A stretch of 33,931 bases of DNA from a bacterium (GTDB lineage: Bacteria; Armatimonadota; UBA5829). Numbering within the stretch: position 1 is the first letter of the stretch; each line of letters opens with the position of its first letter. Shown here piece by piece: positions 14,688 to 22,499 of the stretch. The notes under the pieces were generated by a model. That model made no database searches. It worked only from the letters and a program-made list of their open reading frames with translations, and was not told the origin of the DNA. The stretch is from positions 1 through 33,931 of the forward strand of contig JAJFTD010000031.1 of NCBI GenBank assembly GCA_021373255.1. Direction: 5' to 3'. The position numbers and the translations under genes were made by a program.

Positions 14688-14716
14688 TTGAAACAGTTGA
14701 GCTTAGGTGGTAGCAT
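14688..14716 (+). promoter_or_regulatory. Possible sigma-70-type promoter
   Basis: TTGAAA (14688-14693), a 17-base spacer and TAGCAT (14711-14716), with the ribosome site (AAGGGGG) just downstream. The leader would be very short. Confidence 0.4.
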
Positions 14717-14739
14717 TCTTTCGTAAGGGGGAATCTACC

Positions 14740-15300
14740 ATGGAGATAGTTCGCACGGTCTTTCAGAATGCCGAGTCCAGGGATGGATCAGGTGTGGGGC
14801 CAAAACTTGTTATTGTTCTGGATATGGGCCGGGAAATGGGCATGAATACTGCCGATATTCCCGGCCTTGCGCATAAGATGGAAATGGCGCTCCCCGGTAT
14901 ATTCCCTGATGAAGGCAGTCCATATTTGCACACATGCGGAGGGCAGAGCACTGGTATTGAGGTACACTCTTTTCGTGATGAGATCAAGCAAGGTACCGAT
15001 ATTCCACATCTGCTGGAACACGTGCTGCTGCACCTGCTCAGCCGCCGTACCAACCATTGCTCGGCTTATTGCGGTCAGCGCGCGACTGATCTTGATAGAG
15101 GCATCACCACTCATTACTATCTCGTAGTCGACTGTCCTTCGAGGATAGAGGGTATTGTCGCAGCGGACTTGGCGTATAATCTCGTTACTTCGTGGATCGA
15201 CAACAGCGCACTCGGCATTGATCCCGCTGCATACTTAGACGGCATCCGCGCCACGCTTGAGCCTATGATCGGCTTCATGCCAAACAACGCGCATCTATGA
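14740..15300 (+). CDS. Stand-alone domain resembling the N-terminal domain of cyanophycin synthetase
   Basis: The 186-residue protein carries the features of the CphA N-terminal region. An ALPGIFPDEGS segment near residue 45 is followed by an LLEHVLLHLLSR helix whose His and Glu-His match the GHVIEHVALEL helix of cyanophycin synthetase. Then comes a strand TTHYYLVVDCPSRIEG and an AADLAYNLV helix that parallels the EY.....AA..A segment. The ATP-grasp and Mur-ligase domains of CphA are absent. It has no signal peptide. The function of the isolated domain is unknown; substrate binding or regulation is a guess. The ATG at 14740 has AAGGGGG 9-15 bases upstream. It converges on the dehydrogenase gene with only a few bases between. 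Confidence 0.6.
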   Translation: MEIVRTVFQNAESRDGSGVGPKLVIVLDMGREMGMNTADIPGLAHKMEMALPGIFPDEGSPYLHTCGGQSTGIEVHSFRDEIKQGTDIPHLLEHVLLHLLSRRTNHCSAYCGQRATDLDRGITTHYYLVVDCPSRIEGIVAADLAYNLVTSWIDNSALGIDPAAYLDGIRATLEPMIGFMPNNAHL

Positions 15301-15307
15301 GAACTTC

Positions 15308-16372
15308 TCAACTAAAGACAATCAACGGCTTGATAATGCCATCTTCCTTGGTTGTCATCATGTGAATTGCTCTATCTACCTGATCGAACGGGAATGTGTG
15401 CGTAGTCATCAGACTTGGGTCTACGCGTCCGTTTTGGATCAGGCGAAGCAGTCTTTCAAGCCGCACTCGGCCGCCGGGGCACAAGCCGGTGCGTATGGTT
15501 TTATCGCTCATACCGACCCCCCATGCCAGCCTGGGGATCTTTACGTAGTCGCCCTCGCCGAAGTAGCCGACTATCGATATGGTCCCACCGGGCCTGGTCG
15601 CCTCCACGCATGCCTCGAATGTAACCTGTGACCCCAGCGCCTCAATTGACGAATCCACTCCATCGCCCTCAGTGAGATGCATAATTTCTTGTACAGCATC
15701 TACCTGGCTGAAATCGACTATCACATCCGCGCCATAGGTCTTGCCGAGTTCCTGACGCTTGGGCACACTTTCAACCCCGATTACCAGCCCAGCTCCCAGC
15801 AGTCTGGCTCCCACCACTGCCATAAGCCCCACTGGTCCCAATGCGAAGACGGCGGCGGTGCCGCCCAGTGGGATATTCGCATGTTCTGCGCCCATGAAGC
15901 CGGTAGAGAGCATGTCCGCGCAGTATACGGCAACATCATCAGAGATAGAGTCGGGAATGTGGGCGAGGTTGGCGTCGGCGTTGTTTACATGAAAGTACTC
16001 GGCAAAAACGCCATCTTTAATATTGGCGAACTTCCATCCTCCAAGCATTTGGGTGCACTGTGAGGGATATCCTCTCTGGCAGTTTTCACACTCAAAATCC
16101 GGTGTGATGGCGCTTACAGCCACACGGTCCCCAGGTTTCACTGTTTGCACTTCGCTCCCAACCTTATGCACTATCCCCACAGCTTCGTGCCCCAGTGTCA
16201 GATTCTCGCGTTCCCCAATCGCTCCGCGTACAGTGTGTGTATCCGAAGTGCATACCAGGGCTTTGGTAGTTTTTATAATTGCATCATTCGGCCCAGGCTC
16301 CGGGATCGGCTTATCCATAAACCCGACCTCACCGATCTTTTTCATCACAAACGTTTTCATCATATCGGGCAT
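15308..16372 (-). CDS. Zinc-dependent medium-chain alcohol dehydrogenase
   Basis: The 354-residue enzyme is close in length and motifs to the Thermoanaerobacter secondary alcohol dehydrogenase. Catalytic zinc ligands are seen in ALVCTSDTHTVRG (Cys), LTLGHEAVG (His, Glu) and CADMLSTGF (Asp). The nucleotide-binding loop is ALGPVGLMAV with VESVPKRQ after it; the residue after the second strand is Glu-Ser, so NAD versus NADP preference is uncertain. The structural-zinc lobe is reduced to CENCQRGYPSQC. It should oxidise small alcohols or reduce ketones. The start is the ATG at 16372 with AAAGGAGG 9-16 bases upstream; the longer frame to 16414 includes that site. Confidence 0.95.
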   Translation of the reverse strand: MPDMMKTFVMKKIGEVGFMDKPIPEPGPNDAIIKTTKALVCTSDTHTVRGAIGERENLTLGHEAVGIVHKVGSEVQTVKPGDRVAVSAITPDFECENCQRGYPSQCTQMLGGWKFANIKDGVFAEYFHVNNADANLAHIPDSISDDVAVYCADMLSTGFMGAEHANIPLGGTAAVFALGPVGLMAVVGARLLGAGLVIGVESVPKRQELGKTYGADVIVDFSQVDAVQEIMHLTEGDGVDSSIEALGSQVTFEACVEATRPGGTISIVGYFGEGDYVKIPRLAWGVGMSDKTIRTGLCPGGRVRLERLLRLIQNGRVDPSLMTTHTFPFDQVDRAIHMMTTKEDGIIKPLIVFS

Positions 16373-16502
16373 GAACATATCCTCCTTTGTTAGTTGATGG
16401 TTTACGCCAGCCAACGCACAACGCGTAACGCGTTAACGCACAACGAATAACTTAGCCGAAAAAGTTCTTACCCATTCTGCTCGATATGTCGTACACAAAT
16501 AA

Positions 16503-16528
16503 GGCCGGGCACTATTAAGTGCCCAGCC
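16503..16528 (-). terminator. Terminator of the AT-hook gene
   Basis: Stem GGGCAC/GTGCCC around a six-base loop, extended by GGC/GCC past a mismatch. On the minus strand it is followed by TTATTT. It lies 24 bases beyond the stop of the acidic AT-hook gene. Nothing else is seen in 16373-16502 apart from overlapping AACGCGTAACGCGTTAACG repeats near 16420-16445. Confidence 0.65.
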
Positions 16529-16552
16529 ATAAAGTCAGCTTTCGATCACGGA

Positions 16553-16813
16553 TTATGCCGCGACCTTGTTTGCTGGCCTCCCTCTTTTCCTTTTGAGGGG
16601 AGCCATTGTTAACTCCCTAATCCTGCGAGCTCTGTAGTTCCGCTCATACCGGGCGAACTGCTGATCAATCTCGTCCCTGAGTTGTGGAGTGTCGGAATCA
16701 TCCTGATCTTCCTCGGGCTCGATCTCATCTTCGTCCTCTATCCGGTTGTCGTATTCTGTTGTCTCTTCGCAGGTTTCGGGAGCCGCTATCAGTTCTAATT
16801 CTTCATCAACCAT
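16553..16813 (-). CDS. Small acidic protein with C-terminal AT-hook
   Basis: The 86-residue protein has two opposite halves. Residues 1-50 are highly acidic (DNRIEDEDEIEPEEDQDDSD). Residues 51-86 are basic, with a short helix (QQFARYERNYRARRIREL) and the AT-hook KRKRGRPANK, whose RGRP core binds the minor groove of AT-rich DNA. A nucleoid-associated or DNA-targeting adaptor role is inference. The ATG at 16813 has AGGAGG 11-16 bases upstream, and a terminator follows the stop. No family is recognised beyond the motif. Confidence 0.75.
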   Translation of the reverse strand: MVDEELELIAAPETCEETTEYDNRIEDEDEIEPEEDQDDSDTPQLRDEIDQQFARYERNYRARRIRELTMAPLKRKRGRPANKVAA

Positions 16814-17043
16814 GACAGCCGCCTCCTATCTACGATTTTACCTAGTCCCAGCCCGGTTTCCTGTTCAGGTTCCAAGCGGACTTTATATTATATACATAAA
16901 AACCCCAGGAATAAACCCTATGTTTCCTGATTGTTTCCAGTTTTGTATATCGGCATTGATGAACGACGGCTTTAGACTTTTTGAATGAAGGCTTGGAGTT
17001 GTTGGCGTTTACTAGTAGTTATCGATCCTCATTTTTGTAAACA

Positions 17044-17073
17044 TTGACAACGATCCTGTGGAAAGAGTATAAA
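17044..17073 (+). promoter_or_regulatory. Strong sigma-70-type promoter of the metzincin gene
   Basis: Perfect TTGACA (17044-17049), an 18-base spacer and TATAAA (17068-17073, overlapping TATAAAAT). The leader would be about 70 bases. The remainder of 16814-17152 holds nothing else I recognise. Confidence 0.7.
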
Positions 17074-17152
17074 ATTCAAGTTCTATAGCTTGGTTGGTAG
17101 CTCCCAAGAGCTATTGTGATATTGATTAAACGTATGGGCAGGGAGAGAGATT

Positions 17153-19423
17153 ATGTTGCAGGTAACGCAAAGTCGGGCATGGTGGCTGTGCTCGTTGGTT
17201 ATTGGAATATTTCTGCTTGGCGGTCTGAATAGTGTGTGGGCGGAACAGCATGAATTTGTTGAGTCACCCGTGCCGCTGGGTTACCCTGACGAGCAGATCA
17301 TCTGTCCCACAAAAGGCACCGTTACCTACACGCTGAAAATCAACGGTCAGGACGTCACGCACAATGAGGGCACGACTGTTACCACTATTGCTAATGTGCA
17401 AGCCAGCCTCACCCTTACAGGTGCAGAAACCTCTGTCAAGGAAAAGGGATCGTTTAGTGGTACCATAACGCATTCCCTAGTTGATTCCGAAGGCAATAAA
17501 TCGAAGGTTGTACAGACTATCAATACCACCGAAACCAATACTCTTCCTATCGTTGAAGGTGGCCTGATGGGTCTGGTTGGACGAGTGGCAGTGAGCAAGA
17601 AGCTCAGCCTGGCCTGTTTTGAGGTTACGGAACCGAAATGGAGCATTACCGATGGCGACACGACTGAAGTTGCCACTGCGAATGGCCACAGCGTCACCAG
17701 CCATGGCAGCGCTAATCTTTCTTTACGTGTTCCCTATTATGCTGAGACCCCTGGCACGGCATTTGCCGGTTTTGCTAATAAGGCTGAGTCAAGCGGAATC
17801 GGAAGCTCCGGTACTTCACTTTCTTTTATTGAGGGAGGCGTTTTTGAGACGACGTGGCATAACGGGGGCAGCAAGGGCAATATGTCTGTGCCTGTGTTGG
17901 CCTTGGTAACGGTTGGGGGTGCGATGGTAAGCACGCAGCCGGCGATCAAATCGCAGTGGGGGGATGCTATGAACCAGTATCCCCTAATCCAGGGAACGCT
18001 CACTATTAACTGGTCGATCGGTAATGTGCCGCTGCAGCCTAAGATGACCATTGCCCCGGTAACGCCTGAAATATATCAGAAGTGGGTGCCGGTGCCGCGT
18101 ATGAAAGACAACCCCAACAACATGTATGGTGTGCCTATGCCGTTGGGGATCGTAGCTGAGCTCAAGTCGCAAGAGAAGGGAAAACCTGCACCACAGGGGC
18201 GCATCGACTTTTACCTTACCGATGTTAGCACGAATAAAGGGCGCTGCTGCAATTATCCGCGCGATGTGAGCAAGAAAGACGACTTGTGCTTTGCTGATGA
18301 GCAGGCGGAGGGAATCGTTATCGATCCCAATGATCCCAAGCATGCCTATACAAGCGAACGTGTGTCGCTGGCTGCGGTGATTGTTGAAGCCACCGACTGC
18401 GGCGCCTACGGCCGGGTGAAAGCGGTGTGCGATGAGCTCAACGAGACGGCTCAAGACGAGGCCACCGGACGGCCGAGCCTGTCTATACCGCGTGATGAGA
18501 ACAACAACCACGTCGCTGATGCCTGGGAGGAAGAGCAGGGCATACGCAGCTACAACGAGGATTGGGATGAAGAAGAAGTTGCGGGACAGGAGATAAAAGG
18601 CGATGGCCTTTCTTTATATCGTGAATACCGCGGCTTCGTGGTTCTGAACGGGTCTTCTCTAATCCATAAGCGCCTTTCTCCTCGTGATAAAGACTTGTTT
18701 GTCATCGACGAGGGTAACATTTTTGACACACAGCTCTGGAAGCAGGCTTCCGGCATTACCGCTTATCGGCTCAATAACGAGCTTGTGTTCAACCGGGGTG
18801 GACTCACGATAGATCGCATTGTCGACTATAAAATGGGTGAGCCGAGTGGTTATCACAAGTATGCTGTACGGTTGACCACAGAGCCTGGGCTAGAAGACTC
18901 TGATAACATCAGACCACAGCATAATATCTATGGATACTGCAACAACAGTTCCAGCCCTGAAGACGCTGATTACACAAAGATCTTTCCCGCCCGCCTGCGC
19001 GGATATATTGACAGGATATATACACTCCTCGATCACGCTTTGAATCGACCGGGCTCAGACGAAGATAAGCGCCTGCAAGCATCCGGTATTCCGCGCTCCC
19101 TGGCTCAGCAAGCGTTTTCAATGATGGGTGAGACCACTCGCGAGCAACTGGTGCAGCAAATGGTCACCGTCTGCGCCATACACGAGGTCGGTCATGCCTG
19201 CGGCTTGCCGGGGCATGAAGTAGTGAACGATGACGGCAGCAGCAGTGAAAGTTCCGAGGGTTGCAAGTCATGTCCGATGCGTTATCCGGATAGTCCTAAT
19301 GAGCTCGATCTCGGTATCCTGCAGGTACTTTTCAAGAACAACGCACCACTGCCGCTGCAATACAACAGCTTCTGTAATGATGAAAGATACAATTGTCGCA
19401 AGAAGTTGAATGTGAAAGACTGA
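17153..19423 (+). CDS. Secreted metzincin-type zinc metalloprotease
   Basis: The 756-residue protein has a signal peptide (hydrophobic core 11-26, likely cleavage after VWA). A large region of mostly beta structure follows. A calcium-binding-like segment, DENNNHVADAWEEE, lies near 440-455. The C-terminal catalytic site is the metzincin signature HEVGHACGLPGH at 677-688 (His677, Glu678, His681, His688), and CPMRYP at 707-712 fits the Met-turn. Paired Cys residues (704/707; 747/752 region) suggest disulfides outside the cell. Substrate unknown. The ATG at 17153 has GGGAGAGAG just upstream. It converges on the exported-protein operon and may act in the same envelope process, by inference. Confidence 0.85.
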   Translation: MLQVTQSRAWWLCSLVIGIFLLGGLNSVWAEQHEFVESPVPLGYPDEQIICPTKGTVTYTLKINGQDVTHNEGTTVTTIANVQASLTLTGAETSVKEKGSFSGTITHSLVDSEGNKSKVVQTINTTETNTLPIVEGGLMGLVGRVAVSKKLSLACFEVTEPKWSITDGDTTEVATANGHSVTSHGSANLSLRVPYYAETPGTAFAGFANKAESSGIGSSGTSLSFIEGGVFETTWHNGGSKGNMSVPVLALVTVGGAMVSTQPAIKSQWGDAMNQYPLIQGTLTINWSIGNVPLQPKMTIAPVTPEIYQKWVPVPRMKDNPNNMYGVPMPLGIVAELKSQEKGKPAPQGRIDFYLTDVSTNKGRCCNYPRDVSKKDDLCFADEQAEGIVIDPNDPKHAYTSERVSLAAVIVEATDCGAYGRVKAVCDELNETAQDEATGRPSLSIPRDENNNHVADAWEEEQGIRSYNEDWDEEEVAGQEIKGDGLSLYREYRGFVVLNGSSLIHKRLSPRDKDLFVIDEGNIFDTQLWKQASGITAYRLNNELVFNRGGLTIDRIVDYKMGEPSGYHKYAVRLTTEPGLEDSDNIRPQHNIYGYCNNSSSPEDADYTKIFPARLRGYIDRIYTLLDHALNRPGSDEDKRLQASGIPRSLAQQAFSMMGETTREQLVQQMVTVCAIHEVGHACGLPGHEVVNDDGSSSESSEGCKSCPMRYPDSPNELDLGILQVLFKNNAPLPLQYNSFCNDERYNCRKKLNVKD

Positions 19424-19425
19424 CC

Positions 19426-19449
19426 GGGTGAGGCTGAGAGGCCTTACCC
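19426..19449. terminator. Hairpin between convergent operons
   Basis: Stem GGGTGAGGC (19426-19434) / GCCTTACCC (19441-19449) with one G-T pair and a six-base loop. Its right arm covers the stop codon of the minus-strand gene. Confidence 0.55.
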
Positions 19450-20559
19450 CTTAGTCACTTCACCGTGAATAAACGTCTTGCTCCAGGTGTCGATGGATAT
19501 GCCCATTCTCTTGCCCACGGCGCACTTTTCGATTCTCTCGGCAAGCTCGTTTCGATACTCGGCGTTGACGTAGACGTTGAGCTCCAGCACACCGTCGGAA
19601 TAGCGCTGCCTTTTTACGCGTGATACTCCTGCGAGGTTCTTTAGCGCGTCTTCCAGCCTTTTGGCTTCCGTTACGCCATCAAACCCGCCGATCTTTACGC
19701 TCACAAATGGTGTCATTTGAATGGGAGCGATCAGGATGTCTTTTGCGATAATCGCTCCTGCCTTTGCACCAAGGCCCTTCGCGCAGCGTGCGGCGGACAG
19801 TTTCTTGCTCTGGTCAATGGCATCTAGGGACGCATCAGTTACGGATATGATCTCGCCTGTGTCTGTGTAATAAGCCCGGGCGTCTATCCGGCCGCGTGAT
19901 CTGAAGAACTCTATCCCGCCCTGATCATCGCTGTCTACATTGCTTACGCTCAGCTCGCCGGCTATTATAATATCGACATTATACTCACGGCCGATAGCCT
20001 GCAGGGCTGATGGGTCACCATCTCCGGCCCGTGCCGCCATTTCGTCCTGTATAAGCTGTTTCCTTCGAGCTTCATCAATCACACGGAAGCCGGAGAGCAT
20101 CAGCTCGCGCGTGATTGCAGCCTCTGCTGAGGTGTCAGTTACCAGCACACCCACCTTCCACTCATGCGTAAGCCCAAGTTCTTTCAGCTTCTCCACCAAC
20201 GGCCGGTTGCTAACCGAAGCTCGTATGGTCACTTTAAGAATGCCGCCGCTGGTCTTTGATGAGATAACTTCATTCAGCTTTGCGAACCCACTTGCCTTGA
20301 GGAATATCTCGTCGCTTACTACTTGGTAATCGCTGCCCACAGTGGTAGCGTCTACATATACTCCTGCCCCTTTCATCACAGCGTTTCTGAGCGCATCGGC
20401 GATGGCTTTCTCTCTCGCGCCAGTCTCCGATGCAGGCGCCTCACCTTCGGCTTCGACCACTGTAAACTCCGCCGGGTGCTTCTCTTCGATTGCGATGGCG
20501 CTCGTTACCGATCCTGCCATCATCGCTGCTATGCACAATGCAATAATTATTGCCTTCAC
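19444..20559 (-). CDS. Exported FlgT/LPP20-like protein
   Basis: The 371-residue protein has a signal peptide (VKAIIIALCIAAMMAGSVTSAIA). A domain near 30-120 matches the FlgT N-terminal/LPP20 pattern: VVEAEGEAP, AREKAIADALRNAVMKGAG, SGFAKLNEVISSKTSGG, LKVTIRASVS. The middle part (KVGVLVTDTSAEAAI, NVDIIIAGELSVSN, ARAYYTDTGEIISV) recalls the CsgG/LpoB-type fold. The C-terminal 90 residues form an alpha/beta domain (VKIGGFDGVTEAKRLEDAL). FlgT-like folds help assemble envelope structures; there are no flagellar genes here. The GTG at 20559 is chosen: GGGGGG lies upstream and the previous gene stops 2 bases before it, implying coupled translation. Confidence 0.8.
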   Translation of the reverse strand: MKAIIIALCIAAMMAGSVTSAIAIEEKHPAEFTVVEAEGEAPASETGAREKAIADALRNAVMKGAGVYVDATTVGSDYQVVSDEIFLKASGFAKLNEVISSKTSGGILKVTIRASVSNRPLVEKLKELGLTHEWKVGVLVTDTSAEAAITRELMLSGFRVIDEARRKQLIQDEMAARAGDGDPSALQAIGREYNVDIIIAGELSVSNVDSDDQGGIEFFRSRGRIDARAYYTDTGEIISVTDASLDAIDQSKKLSAARCAKGLGAKAGAIIAKDILIAPIQMTPFVSVKIGGFDGVTEAKRLEDALKNLAGVSRVKRQRYSDGVLELNVYVNAEYRNELAERIEKCAVGKRMGISIDTWSKTFIHGEVTKG

Positions 20560-20561
20560 TG

Positions 20562-22388
20562 CTATTGCCCCCCATCCGCCGGAACCAGCGACCGCCGCAT
20601 AATGTCCGTCACTGCCTTCTCGCACGCCATTCTGAATGCTTCCGATGCAATTGTCAGGTCGCTTATAGTGGGCAGGGACGCGGGGGCAGTGGGGACATCT
20701 GGTTGGTTACCCTCGCCGCGCACGCTTACGTGGTCAGACGAGTAGCGATCTTCGCGTATCTCCTCACCCTCGATCGGGCATGTGAAGAGCACTCTTCCCG
20801 CGTCCTCAGAATCGACCGCATTCAGATCATATATCCGCAGATTGCCGGTGATTCTAGCACGTTGAATGGCATTGATGGACACTTCCCAGTCCATCTCGTG
20901 GTCATATCGACTGTTTTCATAATCTCGTTTGTCATGCTCCCAACGGTCCATGGCATCGCTGTAATCATCCATATTGCGACGCCATTCCCGGTGATCACGC
21001 TTGAACTGTGGGTCATTCCTACGGCTGCCGTCTACTTCCGAGTACCTGTGCCCGCCGAACAGGCCGAACTTACGCTCATCAGGGTCCGGCTCCGAGGGCT
21101 TTGAGGGTTGGGGTTGGGAGAATGAAGGGTAGGTTGGTGTGCAGCACTGGGGCTGGTTCACAACGTAGCTGGTCTGAGTATCGATAGCGGCCAAGTCCAC
21201 CACTGCCAGCGCGCATCCCGTTCCCACCTTGCGGCGCAGACTCGCAATGTCGCTGGTGTCCAGAGTGCCGTCTTTCTCGTGCATCAGCGCCGTGTAGACC
21301 AGTTCCTTGAGGTCCTGTCGACTCACGCACTGAAAACCGGTCTTGTTTGCTAGCGCCGTGGTCATCTTCCCCGCCAGGTCATCGACAGCCGATTCATCGG
21401 CATTGTCCCTGTCACCCGCACGTGCTATAACTATCATCTCGCGATAGCTGCTGAGGTTGGCGAACTCACTTGTAGTGAATGTTTGCGGTATCGACTCAAT
21501 TGATGAATATTGATTCAACGCCATCTTTAGGTGTCGCTCTGATGGAGCCACGACGACTGATACCGTCTGCCAATCACCCTCCGAGCTTTGCACTGACTGC
21601 CGTTCGGCGGCCCAGCAATGGGTGCTTGCCTCTCCGTCGCACCAGGATTCCACATCATCCGGCAGGTCTTCCAACACCTGGCCCGACTTCGCGTCTAATT
21701 GTGCATGGTTCAGCAAGAAGAGCACATCGGTCTCAGGATCTAACTCATCGATCTTACCGTCAGATGGTACAAAATCCCAATCAATTGTATCCTTGCCCGG
21801 TTTCGACTGCCGAGTCACCCAGTCCTGTGCCACCTGCTTGCCCACGTTGGAGACTATGCGAAGTCGCTTAACGCGATATCTATCGAGTATACTGCCGCGC
21901 TCGTCCAAACGAAGCCCACCCAGTTCCGAGCCGCACAGCCGCTCCAGTTCCCATTTCAGCCATTTCTCATTAGGGGCGCTTATAAGTATCTCCCACGCAT
22001 TCTTGTCGGCAGCTTTTTGCGCGTAGAGGACAACTTGATCAGGATCAATAGCGGACATTTTGCAGGGGAGCAGTCGTTCTTCTTCGCGAATCACCCGCCT
22101 GGCTTTGCTGCGGTCGATTATGTAAAGTATGCTCTCGCCATCTTTGAAGCCGCTCTTGTTTACTAACAGTTCAGCTATAGCTATTGGCTCATCGGTTTTC
22201 AGCCTCAGATCGAAGAGGAACTTGCTGAGGGAGTCTTCTTTTTCAGTGGTCACCACATGAATTTTGTGCTCATTAAGTATCCGCGATATCGTGACCGCAC
22301 CCTTTCGCGCCCACGCGCACGATACCTGCAGCATCAGGCACATGCATAGCATCAGCGTTCTCATTACCCACACCTTGCGAGTACACAT
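20562..22388 (-). CDS. Large exported protein of unknown function
   Basis: The frame is 608 residues, with a signal peptide beginning MRTLMLCMCLMLQVSCAWA at residue 9, so the ATG at 22364 (600 residues) is the likelier start; it has AAGGTG at a usable distance. The first half is a mixed alpha/beta region without known motifs. Around 305-425 lies a domain with IVIARAGD and the helix DDLAGKMTTALANKTGF, resembling CsgG/LpoB-type modules (ALAVVDLAAIDT). A Pro-rich linker is followed by a charged Tyr/Asp/Arg-rich helix (440-500). The C-terminal ASEAFRMACEKAVTDIMRR is typical of such envelope proteins. It is coupled to the FlgT-like gene and follows the FecR/propeller gene after about 110 bases. 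Confidence 0.7.
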   Translation of the reverse strand: MCTRKVWVMRTLMLCMCLMLQVSCAWARKGAVTISRILNEHKIHVVTTEKEDSLSKFLFDLRLKTDEPIAIAELLVNKSGFKDGESILYIIDRSKARRVIREEERLLPCKMSAIDPDQVVLYAQKAADKNAWEILISAPNEKWLKWELERLCGSELGGLRLDERGSILDRYRVKRLRIVSNVGKQVAQDWVTRQSKPGKDTIDWDFVPSDGKIDELDPETDVLFLLNHAQLDAKSGQVLEDLPDDVESWCDGEASTHCWAAERQSVQSSEGDWQTVSVVVAPSERHLKMALNQYSSIESIPQTFTTSEFANLSSYREMIVIARAGDRDNADESAVDDLAGKMTTALANKTGFQCVSRQDLKELVYTALMHEKDGTLDTSDIASLRRKVGTGCALAVVDLAAIDTQTSYVVNQPQCCTPTYPSFSQPQPSKPSEPDPDERKFGLFGGHRYSEVDGSRRNDPQFKRDHREWRRNMDDYSDAMDRWEHDKRDYENSRYDHEMDWEVSINAIQRARITGNLRIYDLNAVDSEDAGRVLFTCPIEGEEIREDRYSSDHVSVRGEGNQPDVPTAPASLPTISDLTIASEAFRMACEKAVTDIMRRSLVPADGGQ

Positions 22389-22499
22389 AGGCCACCAGTC
22401 TCCCTTCTCCTCTTTATTATACCAATAGACGTAATGATCCTTGTGATGTGACCTGTAAGGCGTGCATAAGTGAAATCTTGAGCAAAAATGTTATAGGTA

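Noticed and set aside
16420-16450. Cluster of AACGCGTAACGCGTTAACG repeats as a possible origin or CRISPR remnant
   Set aside because: Only about 30 bases of overlapping short repeats; no spacers, no DnaA-box cluster and no replication gene nearby.
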